Assembly: GCF_001640805.2 (NCBI RefSeq)
Contig: NC_066837.1
Location: 18,758,001 to 18,822,000, forward strand
Direction of reading: 5' to 3'
Source of the DNA: Lates calcarifer
Lineage: Eukaryota > Chordata > Actinopteri > Centropomidae
Length of the DNA: 64,000 nt
Positions 53,340-64,000 of the stretch are shown piece by piece. The notes beneath the pieces were generated by a model. It saw only the letters and a program-made list of their open reading frames with translations, was not told where the DNA came from and did no database searches. The translations under genes were made by a program, and so were the position numbers. Positions within the stretch are counted from its first letter, which is position 1. Each line of letters begins with the position of its first letter.

Positions 53340-56000
53340 TGAGGACATCAATCACGTGTCACACATCATCATCAAGGAGAGTTTGGTACAGCTTGGTCTT
53401 CCTCTTCAAGTCCAGGACAACTTCTCTGGGTAACAGCCTCCCTCGCTGATTTTTCTGGGATCACAGAAAACTGCTGAACCAACTGCAACCTCCGTCACCA
53501 TATGGGGCTTGGGCATCCTCCAACTATTCATCCAAAACATAATGAGCTGTATTCTTGTTCCTGTAATTTATTTAACAATGCCTGAGTTTCCTAGTCTTAC
53601 TTCAAAGATTGGTGCCAATTGGTGTCTGATATAAATTGACAGGACTCTTGAGACAAGGCTGAATTGTCGGAACTGAATAAAGCGGTGAGTGCCACAGCTC
53701 TCTCACAGGAAAGTCCCTAATGTCCTCTCTCTGGGCCAAATACTTCAGATTACAATATAGCTGGCTTTACATGTGACATTATCTAGCTCCTGAATCTAGA
53801 TGCCTTTAGGCTCAGTAAATCTAGTTTTGTCACTTGGATGACCAAAAAGCGTTTAATCCTTTGATTTCACCTTTTGTTTGACTAATTTGCAATTCAACAT
53901 GTCTGTCTATAAGCCCAAAACACAGCTGGTAACCTGCTAAGATGACTAAGCAGTGTTTGACGCATCTGAACTACATGCTGGATGGCTGGATAGCATCTGA
54001 GACTCCCTCTTACCCAGACCTTTCCAACATCAGCTAACAGGTGCCTGTGTTGCCAATCATCTATAACTTTCCAGAATCAACAATCTGACTGACATGCATC
54101 ATGTCAAGACTGGCCAGCTTGGAGAGTCATTCAGGACAAAGCTTAATCCAGTGTCATGATTTGCTACACAGGAAACAGCTATCACCTAGCTGTCTAGACA
54201 AAGTTCCCCCTCAGCTCCCAATTCTGCAGCCTACCTAAAGTTTCTCTCTCTACGTCAACCCTCATTTGGCTGCACATCAAACAATCACACTGCATTTTCC
54301 CCAGGTCTCCTTTTCTCATCAAGCAGCTTTCCAACATTCAACTGCTGCTGTTGTCACATCTGCAAAGGGAGCAGTTTCCTAACCTGGCATTGTTTTTACA
54401 TGTTTGGTCAGATATGGCAGTAGACCACTGACAAAGCAGACAATTTGAAATGCCAGACCCTGATACACCCAAATTCTTCAGACTCACACCATCCACAAGT
54501 AGTAATGTTAAACATGCTTTCTTTCTTGCTAAAATTATGTCCAATTGTAGAATGTGTCTTGGAGTAAGCTCATAAGGGTGGCCAGCTGATTCAAAAAACC
54601 AGAGGGATCCTTGTCTGGTTTTGGAAACCACACAACCCAGTGGGGGTCAGTAGTCTATATGCTTACTGATAGGGCCAGGTTTTTTTCCCCCAATTTCTTA
54701 AATTCCTCCAAGTTGCTTATCCATTACAAGTACAGCTTTAGACCAGAATCAGCAACAAGGTCTAAATTTACAATAATTTTACTTAAAGCACAGACTTTCA
54801 CACACAGAGAAGAAGGGGAAGGAGAAACGCCTTGCCTTCTTATGTGATATGAGCCGACTCTGTTTACCTTGTTCTCTGTAGCGTTAAGATGTCCTAGCTC
54901 ATTCCTGGTTGTGATTGCCAAATTTGGACAAAATATGTAAAAGTTTGTTCCAAATTGCAGGACAGAACTTCAGATCTCACTCTGACATTGCCAGGATAGT
55001 CTCTCAAAACTAGTTCTGAAGACGTATTGTCCAACCATGTCAGAAATCAAATTTATAGACTGTAACTTACGGTCAGTGTGAAGGAGTCTGCTGAACCATT
55101 TGGACAAATCAGAATCAAGCAGTTTACCTGTCACGTGTCTTGGACCTGCAGAAAGACAATAATATGCAAATTGGTCAAATAAAAAGATAATCGAACACTA
55201 TACAGCTGAGTACAAGTTTTTCACTATCCAAGTGACAAAGTTACAGTAAAAGGGACAAAAGAAATCATAGAAGTAATCTTCCACAATGGAAATCTCACTT
55301 CATATAAGCAGTCACTTATTTAAAACTACAGCTGTCTCCTGTAAATATCTCCTCCCACATTAACAATGACAGTACTTCATCTACCACAAGTACGCTCCCT
55401 GCAGCATCTGGCTCTAATTACAAACAAAGTCCAAGAGTTCTAATTCTATCCTCCGTCTGCCTCAAGACAACACCGACACCATCTCTGGCATTTAGCCTAC
55501 AGTATTAACTTTCTAATTCAAATATGTCAATACCAGGTAACTATGTAGGAGCAAATTGTAAAATGTGGTGAGAAGTTGGTACCCTTCAACACATCAATTT
55601 GGTTTTCATAGACATCATTGCTATCAACCTCATCACCAGTAGATTGAAATTAAAGGTAACATACCCAAATCGGTGTTCAGAGGTTTCTTCAGATTCTTAT
55701 CAGAGGTATCCAAGTTGTCTCTTTCTGCCAGGTTTACTCCCTCCCAGAGAGCCTAAACGTGCCACTGTCAGGTAACCATCTACCAAGCAATAAAAAGGAT
55801 AATCCCATGTACATATGAAACTGCCCAATTTATCCTGTGTCAGTTGACCCAGTGCATCTCGTCCACGACTGATATGACCATACTCTAGTGGCGTAATGCT
55901 TTGCAGGGGTGGGATAAAATTCCCCTGCTGGGAGGCCTCCCAGTATCGAGCATATAAATATGGATACAAAACTGAATGACACCAGACCTACTTAAACTCA
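53340..56000 (-). mobile_element. Degenerate ORF remnants, possibly an old retroelement
   Basis: Three separated minus-strand stretches look more protein-like than chance. They are a short stretch near 53390-53470 reading LLPREVVLDLKRKTKLYQTL, the ORF at 54338-54631 (Cys- and Leu-rich, with GHPYELTPRHILQLDIIL), and the ORF at 55700-55969 (GRDALGQLTQDKLGSFICTW). They share strand and roughly even spacing, but no polymerase, protease or integrase motif is visible and stops separate them. I cannot assign a family; an eroded retroelement or retroviral-type relic is one possibility. Confidence 0.2.
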
Positions 56001-56763
56001 AAAGGTTCTACTTGGGTCTCCAGTTGGAATTAAACTTGGCAGAGTAAAACAAGACAGTCTAACTTCAAAATCCATTTAAGTGTAGTACAATGACTATAAA
56101 TTTGGTATCAAAATTTGGGTGGTGATGATCAACAGCAACACTGATATGTAGTATTTGAAATTCTCTTACTTAGGATATCCAATTAATCTACTATCTGGAC
56201 ATGGAATAATGGAACCAGGTAAAAACAATCCCATTTATGGAACTGGCAATGATTTGTTAAATATAAACAGCAACTACACTGTGCAAATCATAGCAAGCTT
56301 GAGAAATAAGAATAAGTATCAACAACAAATAAAAAAACACCAACTATGAATGATAAGTGATCTGAGCTGGCAATCACCTAACTTTCAGAGTACACATAAG
56401 CAAAGAGAAAAATAAGCAGTCTTCAACCAATTTGGGACAAAGAATTTCCCCCAGCAATCAGAGAAACCCCTGACTTTATACTCTTATAGGCTATGTGTGA
56501 CCCTAAAGTTTAGGTGGTACATAACGCTAAGGCTTCATCAGGACAGAGAAAAAGTGAGACATACAGAGACAGCAACAAAGACAAAGAGAGAGACAGAAAA
56601 GGGACTAAAATAGAGAGACACAAAGACAGCTCAGCAAAAACCCAACAAAAAGAGATAGGGGTGGCCAAGACAGCACAGACATGGTGAAATTGCTAAAACA
56701 CAGTAAAATTGAGAAAGAAAAAAAGTGATACTTTTAAGACTGTCAGCCATCCAGGTCATGGTA

Positions 56764-56872
56764 TTTCTAAGTGCTATACAAAGGCAACTGGACAGAACTG
56801 AAGAAGCCTTTCAGATGAAAGGTCTTCAAGAACCTCAAGCAAGCCCAGTTGCCTTTGTATAGCACTTAGAAA
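56764..56872. repeat. Perfect 28-bp inverted repeat with 53-base loop
   Basis: The arm 56764-56791 (containing AAGTGCTATACAAAGGCAAC) is the exact reverse complement of 56845-56872. The loop contains GAACTGAAGAAGCCTTTCAG and GGTCTTCAAGAACCTCAAGC. These words are typical of a widespread fish repeat whose intact copies read GATGAGAGGCGAAACGTCTT, a hammerhead-like core. Here that core is shortened and would not be catalytic. Confidence 0.8.
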
Positions 56873-59231
56873 GATACTTTTGTAGATATACCTGGGGGTG
56901 GGGGGGAAACTTGCGGCAACAAAGCATATCCAAGCCAATTAGACAAATGAGAATAAATTGTCATGGCACAAACAATGTTGGCCAAATACGCAAATTTCTT
57001 TCATGCATTTTGGACATTTCTGTCCTGCATGGGTATAAGTTTAATTGAAAATAATTGTTATTCAAAAGCTTTTTATATGGATAAGATTAGTGAGGTTTAC
57101 ATATTTTTGTAAAAATTACCAATTATTTTAATATAGGTTTCTGATTAGTCAGTTCGTCACAGTCAGTCCATCCAACAAAGCTAATTTGACCACTGATTGT
57201 CCAATAAAGCTAATCTGACAGTGAGTTGGCCAGTCAACTAAAGCTAAACTGAATGTCAGTCAGACACAAAAAGACAGACAAAAACTAACACACAAGACAG
57301 ACATAGACAAAGACAGACCCAGTCTGCTAAAGCTAATTTGAATGTCAGACACAAAGAGACAGACCGACACACAAGACAGACACAAAGTGTAAGTATCAGT
57401 GTGCGTGTTTGTGTCAGGCACGGCGGCCTTCAATACACAACAGGATAACTGAAAAAAGACAGTGGCTAGAGTGTGTAAGTATCCGTGTTTGCAGATGTAT
57501 GCGTGTTCATGTGAGAGACAGAGGAAAGAAAGGGGTGACTTGGCAACCATAATTAAGCAAACATGGGACTTACTTGTTTGTAGATTCACCAAGAAATAAA
57601 CGAAACTGATTATACTAACTAACGGGTAGACGAATAATAATCGGAAATCTTGGATGGACATCATCTTGGGTGCAGCCATGTTGGATGAATACACAAGAAA
57701 GGGATAGATTGGTAGATGGGCACGGCCGCCAAGATAAACCAGTGAGGGATAGACAAGAGATGGCACGGCAGCCCAATTAAAAAAAAACAAAGACGCAATT
57801 CTCTCCTTTTGTAGGATGTAGGATGAAGGCTGAAAGGGAAAGTAGTTAGTTTTGGTACAGCGGTCAAGCAAAACACTTACTTGTATAGACTGTAGATCCA
57901 CCAGGAGCTTGTTGTTTGGAAATCCTCCAGGCAAAGATGTTGAACAATGGAAACTTGGACTGATGAATGCATGGACTGAAATGCAGCCATGCTTGACAAA
58001 CACGCTCAGAGAAACACAGAAGCAGACATACTGCAGCAAGTGATGACACAGCGGCCATCCAGAAGTTGGAAAAACAGAAATAGAGGAGTTTCGGCTCCAA
58101 AGTATAGCAGCTAAGACAAAGCACCACCAGTACACAACTGAAAACAGGCTAATGAGAGATATCCGACTTAACCTTAATTTACACCACATTGCAGCCCAGC
58201 TCTGACCTAATATTTGATTATTTCAGATCATTAGCTCAGCAATTACCAAAGGGGAAAAACAGTTGAGATTAGATTTTTAAAGGATTAGATTGATCATCTA
58301 AACAGCTATGATGTTCAGATGATCAGTCTAATCATAATCACCTATTTGATGTTTGGATGATTAGAAGGATGGATGAATGGGGCAAAATTCGAATGGATGG
58401 ACAGTGATGTTGCACGGATGAACGAGAAAGGGATAGATCGGTAGATGGGCACGGCGGCCAAGACAAACCAGTGAGGGATAGAGAAGAGAGGGCACAGCGG
58501 CCCAAAAATAATAAAAAAACAAAACAAACAAAGACGCAATCCTCTTTTGTAGAATGAAGGCTGAAAGGGAAGGTAGTTAGTTGTGGCGTGGCAGCCAAGC
58601 AAAAAAAAAAAAAAAAAAAAAAAAAACAAAAACAAAACAAAAACAAACAAACCACTTGTGCATGAAGTATGGATAAAGGGTGAAATAGAATTTGGTTGGT
58701 TAGTTAGCTTTGGCACGGTGGCCAAGCAAAACCCAGCACATAAGGAAAAAAAACAGCACTTACTATTGTTGACTGTAGATCCACCAGGAGCTTCTATTTG
58801 GAGATCCTCCAGGGTAAAAATGAACAATGGGCAAGCTGACAAACGCACGGCCTGAAATGCAGCTAAGTTGGATGGACGAACGTGTGGCCTGAAATGCAGC
58901 TAAGTTGGATGGAAGAATGCGTGGACTGACTGGCTCTGATGGCCAGAGTTGTCTATCAAAAGTTGTTTGTGTGGTGATGCATTTGGCAAGAAAGCCCAAT
59001 TCATTGAAAGAAACACACATAGCTCTAATGGATTTATTAGTCTAAAACAGTCAAAATATAACATAACAAATCTAGAGTAAGACTGAACAATATGCAAAAA
59101 AATTGCAGCTCAATATTATAAAACGTGATTACAATAACATTAATTGTTCGTCCCTACTATAGAGACAGATAAACAAGTAGGCATCACAGACACCCTAGAA
59201 TATATATAAAATAAATAACTCAGGTACTCAC

Positions 59232-59246
59232 CGATTGTAGATTTAC
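59232..59246 (-). other. Candidate 15-nt micro-exon (minus strand)
   Basis: CGTTTTCTTTGTAG precedes and GTGAGTACC follows the 15-nt core, which reads VNLQS in phase 0. Similar cores followed by GTAAGT occur at about 57574 (VNLQT), 57887 (VDLQSIQ) and 58760 (VDLQSTI), but those lack AG at the matching acceptor position. Confidence 0.3.
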
Positions 59247-60215
59247 CTACAAAGAAAACGTTAGTGCACAAATATTGATCAAAACACATAATCATGACAG
59301 CCAAGACAAAGCACCTTCATTATACAGCCAACAGGCCAAATTAGAGACTTCTGACTTGTAACATTACAAAACTTTTCCAATCCTATCATCTGCTACAGCT
59401 GCACCAAATCATTGTACAAAAAATCCTCCCCTACCTATACTCAATAGAAATTCAAAATTCAAGGACCAGTAGACCATCTGTGAACATAGAAGTCTCCATA
59501 TAGCCCTGAGAGAGTCACCTCAGGCTTTGCACCCTATCAGTCCAGCCCTGACCAAACATCTCATTATTCCTGGTCACACCATCACTAGCTTAGCAGTTTC
59601 AAACAAAAATTCCCTAAAACCAGAACCAGTCTTTTCCTACTAGTATTTAAGCCCAAAAAATAAACAAGGGGACAGAATTTCTCTCCTACAGGTTCCAACC
59701 ATTCTGCAATCTTCTAAATAACCTCACTATCCAACACAGAAGACCACTAAATGCTTTAATTGTGTTGAGAAACCATCACTCCCAACACAATTAAAAGGTC
59801 AGCTATCTGCTCAACAGAGAGTGAGAAAAAAAAGAAAGGGAAATAGATAAACACGAGAGACAAACAAAAAGGGTGGCCATTTTGGACGAACCGGTGAACA
59901 ATTGGGTGGCCGTGTTTTGAATTGAATGCGAAGACTATGTTGGCTAGACGGACAGTCATATTGTCAAAAAAAATTAAAGTAGCATAGCACAAAGCATTGG
60001 CATGGCAGCCAAATACACAAAACATACAAAAAAAAAAAACATTTAAATGTCATTTGACAGAAACAGTTATGACCCGGCAACCATGACTAGGCACTACACA
60101 GCAGCGAGAGAGGGGAGAATGTAAACATCAGTGTACGTGCATGTGGGCGTGTTTGTGATAAAGTGGCACGGCGGCCATCCAAAACCACAAAGAATAAAAA
60201 GAAAATCAGTCTTAC

Positions 60216-60231
60216 TGGTTCATAGATCTGC
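60216..60231 (-). other. Candidate 16-nt micro-exon (minus strand)
   Basis: A strong acceptor (CTCTCTCTCTCTCTCCACAG) precedes the 16-nt core, and GTAAGACTG follows it. Entering in phase 2 from the exon ending at 61549 it reads R-QIYEP and exits in phase 0, which fits the 15-nt micro-exon at 59232-59246. Confidence 0.35.
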
Positions 60232-60459
60232 CTGTGGAGAGAGAGAGAGAGGAAAAAAAAAAAAGCAGTGACAATAAGTAAAGTCTCACGACGGCGACAA
60301 TTACCTAGCCTTGAAATTCACTTTAGTATCTGTGTGATATAAAAGGTATATGGACATTATGGAAATTTGATTTAAAAAAAAAAACAACAATAGGACATTA
60401 TATGCAGCAAAGGTCTGTTAAATAGGTTACTATAAACATTAAAGTTAATGAGCCTAACA

Positions 60460-61590
60460 GGAACCAACACACCTGACAGTGGTGACATTGTCACTATGCT
60501 AACCTGTGGCTACTGGCTACTTTACAGGCAATTCTTACCTTTATGGGTGAGTTTTAAAAGGACAAGATTCTCCTGGCATCTTATTCCCCCCACACCTTAC
60601 AGGAAGGCAATGTGCTCTTAAAAAAAAATAAAAAAAATAAAGTGTGTCATTTTCCAACCTTGAAATTCACTTTGGTGTCTGTGTGGTATTTTGGAGAGGT
60701 AGGAAAAGAGGCACAAACAGGTGGGAATATCATTCAAATTATTCAGCTGCCCTAAGAGAGCAGACGTCTTAAAACCATGTCAGTTTATAGTCCAATGTCA
60801 ATCCCACGCCACTTGTACTGGCAGTTTCATTAACAGTAGCAAATTAAGTGCTAGAGAAAATGAAAACCCAATAGCAGGATCATGCTTACTCTGTAAAACT
60901 CTTGGCAAAAACAGGAATTTTACCTCACAGAACATAGTGTTGCTAAAATACCACTGTCTGATCAGTTAGTTTGTGTTACTGTGTGGTAGGTCTACTTTTA
61001 TTTAAATCACACTACAACACAAAGACTGAGGCAGTGGTTATCCAGCAACTCTGCATTATGCTTAGAAAAACTGCTGTTTGTTAGTGTAGTCTTAGTGGAT
61101 TTTAATCTTTAATAAAAAGGCTGCTCCATAGAAATCCTATGCATAATGACAAAGAACTTTAGTAGACAAATGAATTACAATGCAGCAGCTGTTTGGTGGC
61201 AGGCACAGCACATGTGCTCAATCCCACCTGTTAATCCGTTCATAACTAATAAAGGTTTACAGCATTGGGGGTTAATCCCGTGTCCTTCTGAGAGACCACA
61301 CACACAACTCCGATTTTATGCTTTCTTTTTTTAATCTGTGCAATTTGTATTTAAATATGGGCGCTGAATAAAAACAGGATGTAACTCGCTGCAAAAGCTT
61401 GCATTCCCACAGCGCAGTTAAGTTAAACATCTTACTCTAAACAAACACAATAAGTTACAAACTTTCTGAGCCTGACACTGGCCGACACACCTGCCGGCAA
61501 TGGCATTAACGCACGCAACCTCGCGGTTAAATTAGAGGCATCTCTTACCTTTCTGAATAAGTTTCCGAGCTCCTCCTGTTATTGGACGCA
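60460..61590 (-). repeat. Direct duplication of the first-exon border region
   Basis: The donor region at 61500-61560 (ACACACCTGCCGGCAATG, then CTTACCTTTCTG on the + strand) has a diverged copy at 60465-60545 (ACACACCTGACAGTGGTG, then CTTACCTTTATG). The copies are about 1.0 kb apart. The inner copy has an in-frame TAA just before its donor and lacks the promoter. Confidence 0.5.
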
Positions 61591-61735
61591 ATCGAACCGG
61601 TGTCTCTTAACTTCCAGAAACTTTTGCAGTCAAGGGCAGTTTCACTGTCAAGCCCCCGGGGTTTTAAATTTCGATCCCGCCATGACGTTTCCCACACCGA
61701 AAAGAGCTCACCATGGTGTGCCAATGTCGGCGTCT
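61549..61735 (-). other. Candidate first exon of the minus-strand gene
   Basis: Downstream of the promoter motifs the minus strand reads a GC-rich segment ending TTATTCAGAAAG|GTAAGAG, a strong donor at 61548-61547. ATG at 61683 opens only MAGSKFKTPGA before TGA. A different frame is open from the promoter to the donor, including LDSETALDCKSFWKLRDTGS, but lacks an ATG. Dropping one G of a G-run would connect the two, so a short indel is possible. Otherwise this is a 5' UTR. Confidence 0.35.
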
Positions 61736-61790
61736 GACGTCATTCTTGTAGTCGAGGCGCATGCGCATACGGCGATGCGTTAAAGAATCA
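61675..61790 (-). promoter_or_regulatory. CpG-bearing promoter with NRF1 palindrome and CRE
   Basis: The exact NRF1 palindrome GCGCATGCGC lies at 61757-61766 and the exact CRE palindrome TGACGTCA at 61735-61742. A CCAAT sits at 61721-61725, and the segment is CpG-rich in otherwise AT-rich DNA. Both main motifs are palindromic, so orientation comes only from the exon-like sequence on the minus strand. Confidence 0.55.
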
Positions 61791-61799
61791 CGGAGGGTT

Positions 61800-62690
61800 G
61801 AAAAAACTAAAACTTTCCCCCTATAGAAATGTTGGGTGCCTCGTCAAACTTTAAAAGATTGGAAAGATTTTTAGAGATAAAATTTTTACAAGAATTTTAA
61901 ATTTAGTTTTAGTCACTTAATGAAAATTATAAGCAATAATGTCAAAAGATAAATGGCCTTAATAAACATATAGTATGGAGAGAGTATAAATTACTGTAAA
62001 TGGATAAATAAATAACCAGCACAACTTAAACACACACATTTAGTTTTTATTTTAATTTGGGTCCGTGTGCATAACGGCCAGGAGTGGAAAACCAGAAACA
62101 AAAAATGATCAATTTTCTGAGATTTGGAACAATGAAATCAGAAAATAGAACGGCTAGTATTTTTGTTTTATTTTAACACAGAGAATTTAGAAATCAGTTA
62201 AGGGATTAAAATCCGTCTGTTTCGCCATGCGTTAAATTATCTTTATTTTGCCCCGGAAGTCACCTAATGAACAACCTCCTCTAAACTAGCACAGTCTTTT
62301 TCTGTCCTTTTCCCACCTCATCACTGCAACCAGCTCCATCTGTGATCTTCTACATGATGAGGATTTATCACACTGAGACAGTTTAAACCTTAAGTAAATA
62401 AATAAATAAATGTGGCTGTTCTGAATGGATGACAGATTTAATAAACTTATGTCACCACAGACTATATATAAAGGATAAGACACTGCACAGATCACATAAA
62501 CTATCATGTATAAGGTAAATGACTCGTTCTTGTCCTCTTTCCCGAGAGACAACACAAAGTTTTACAAAGATTAAAGATTACTGTTGAGTTCAAATTCAGA
62601 GAATTAGGCCTCATCCATTTGAGAAACTGTATGTTATGGTGTTCATTGTTAAAACCTGGATGACAGATCTTTTATGTTATTTTATTTTTC
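61800..62690. other. Intergenic spacer
   Basis: AT-rich DNA with one ETS-type CCGGAAGT at about 62252-62260 that lacks a surrounding CpG island. No gene is recognised. Confidence 0.4.
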
Positions 62691-62699
62691 AGTTTTGCC

Positions 62700-63020
62700 C
62701 CTGAGTGATTGCCACCTTATCATGGTCAGTGGGTTTGTGTGCCTCAGTGACCCTAGGGGCTATTCCAGCAGAAGCTTAGTCTTCAGGTGGGACACCCAAG
62801 CTGGACAGGTCGCAGGCTAAAGGCCTGACAAAGTGCAATCCACTTCTTCAGGCCGGTGGTTGGATATATAGCTAGAAACCCAATTCCATGGAGAAACACT
62901 CATAGGCAAAAATGCCATCCACAAAATGTGTGAAAATACTCCAACAGAAAATTGCTGCTGTAGCATGAGGTATAACCACAAAGCTCCCTTCACATTTCTG
63001 ACTGCCCCCTCATATTTGTT
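62700..63020. mobile_element. Interspersed repeat fragment
   Basis: The words GAGTGATTGCCACCTTATCA, GGTTTGTGTGCCTCAGTGAC and GCTAAAGGCCTGACAAAG resemble the leader segment of retrotransposon copies seen in many fish genomes. I cannot name the family from sequence alone. Confidence 0.35.
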
Positions 63021-63279
63021 TGCCTAGAACCGGGCCTGATGACGATTTCCACGTGAAGAATCTTGCCCTCCAGTCACATTTCACTGATGTCACATGCAAA
63101 CAGGCACGTTCGAGCTCTGGTCACATTACATGTTAGCATATTACTTTGTAACTTGAGGGAAAAAAAATCAAATTCTATGCAAAACACCCACAATACTGAG
63201 AAAAGTCCAAATAGAAAAGACCAAACACCAGTTTACAGTTCTCAAAAACAAACCAGAGCAGCATCACAGCTACAATGAA

Positions 63280-64000
63280 TATGCTTTATTTTCCTTTTAC
63301 AAAAACAAACAAACAGAAAAAAATTACCATCTAGAAATACAGGTATACAAGAAATAATAAGATGGGAGTATTTGCAGTTGAATGCCTGGTTGTCAACAGC
63401 CAGCTGGATAACAATAAAAGAAACAAATGAGTTAACTACTTGTGGATGTTAAAGCTTCCAACCAAATTAAATCCTGTGCAGTGCATGAATTCCCAAAATA
63501 ACTTCAGTACTTACCTGTGAGTGATTACAGGAGGGGGGAAAATATCTTAGTTCAAAAATAATTTTGGGACATGCAGCTGCCGAGGGCTCCGCTTCTCTTG
63601 TAGTTAATCATAATACTGTAATACTGATTTTGACCCAAACACTCTAGCTAGGAGGTTATTATGAACATAGAGGTACACAGCGGATATGATATGAAGCACA
63701 GCAAAAATACAAAAGAAAAAAAAAGATGAAGCGTTGAAGATCTTCATGATGTACCTGTTTTATCTTGTTAGGGTTTTGTTTCACACCTGTAATGAAATCC
63801 TTGCCCGCTTATGTTCTTATTTAGTGTCTAAGGCACGTTTAAAGAAACATACTGTTAAGTGTTAACATTTGAGGAGAGGGGCAAAGGGGTCTGTCATAGA
63901 CTACCATCCTAATCAGCATATCCAGAGTAAAGGAAAAGACAAAATAAAAGTAGAGATGGTGGATGGATATGAGTACCCTGGCATGTTCTTTCAGTATGTA
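63280..64000 (-). other. 3' end of a minus-strand gene, UTR exons, gene continues past window
   Basis: On the minus strand AATAAA lies at about 63284-63289. A terminal exon starts near 63406 after TTTCTTTTATTGTTATCCAG. A donor ACTCACAG|GTAAGTACTG sits near 63515, giving an intron of about 110 bp. No coding sequence is recognised in these pieces, so they look like 3' UTR exons. The human neighbour order would suggest fmc1 or luc7l2, but nothing here confirms that. Confidence 0.4.

Larger units (their letters stand above)
57130..60300 (-). repeat. Diverged tandem blocks with GGCACGGCGGCCAAG motif
   Basis: Blocks at about 57.59-58.20 kb and 58.35-59.60 kb share ordered words: GTAGATGGGCACGG, ACAAACCAGTGAGGGATAGA, TGTAGATCCACCAGGAGCTT and CAAGACAAAGCACC. 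A short motif, GGCACGGCGGCCAAG with variants, recurs at least ten times (for example 57719, 58450, 58711, 60164). A 309-codon minus-strand ORF (57260-58189) runs through this DNA. Its content is repeat-derived with no domain, so it is not called as a gene. Confidence 0.6.

Noticed and set aside
57260..58189. 309-codon minus-strand ORF
   Set aside because: It runs through diverged repeat blocks, has repeat-like composition (Ser, Cys, Val, Leu runs from CA/GT-rich DNA) and no domain; the opposite strand reads the same repeats.
62246..62275. Promoter at the CCGGAAGT ETS-type site
   Set aside because: Isolated motif in AT-rich DNA without CpG enrichment or a following exon.

Overview
The window is vertebrate nuclear DNA, most likely from a percomorph-type ray-finned fish. 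Genes are split by short GT-AG introns, the intergenic DNA is AT-rich, and tandem minisatellites and teleost-type interspersed repeats are abundant. Species assignment is inference only. No prokaryotic operon, CRISPR array or rRNA was found. | Left third (1-30.2 kb): two conserved genes lie head to tail on the + strand, ift56 (ttc26; exons 804-6302, 5' end outside the window) and ubn2 (9423-27117, complete). IFT56 is an IFT-B ciliary transport subunit. Ubinuclein-2 is the HIRA-complex subunit for histone H3.3 deposition. The same two genes are neighbours in human (TTC26-UBN2). ubn2 begins in a CpG-rich promoter at about 9.0-9.7 kb and ends in a long 3' UTR with simple repeats. One extra base in ubn2 exon 11 (20160) breaks the frame in this assembly. 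| Middle (30.2-48.9 kb): repeat-dominated DNA. A tRNA-like dimer and diverged duplications lead into seven tandem copies of a unit of about 0.78 kb (33.0-37.9 kb). Each copy carries an exon-like core with a polypyrimidine-AG acceptor and a GTAATT donor, and each core is filled with 21-bp (seven-codon) repeats. A 9.7-kb minisatellite follows (about 38.43-48.11 kb) with a unit near 38 bp and visible higher-order repeats. It lies between the last tandem exon and a candidate terminal exon at 48816. | Right third (49-64 kb): a minus-strand counterpart. A 79-nt exon (50217-50295), homologous to both ends of the tandem exons, reads in frame into a candidate terminal exon (49406 downward). About 11 kb upstream on the minus strand is a promoter-like segment (NRF1 palindrome, CRE) with a first exon, then candidate micro-exons of 16 and 15 nt whose phases fit. 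Duplicated blocks, degenerate retroelement-like ORFs and a long hairpin fill the rest. The left edge of a further minus-strand gene (3' UTR exons) appears at 63.28-64 kb. | The most unusual content is this two-sided family: a putative unrecognised gene on the minus strand and an amplified tandem exon array on the plus strand, whose lengths differ from the 79-nt exon by exact multiples of 21 bp.
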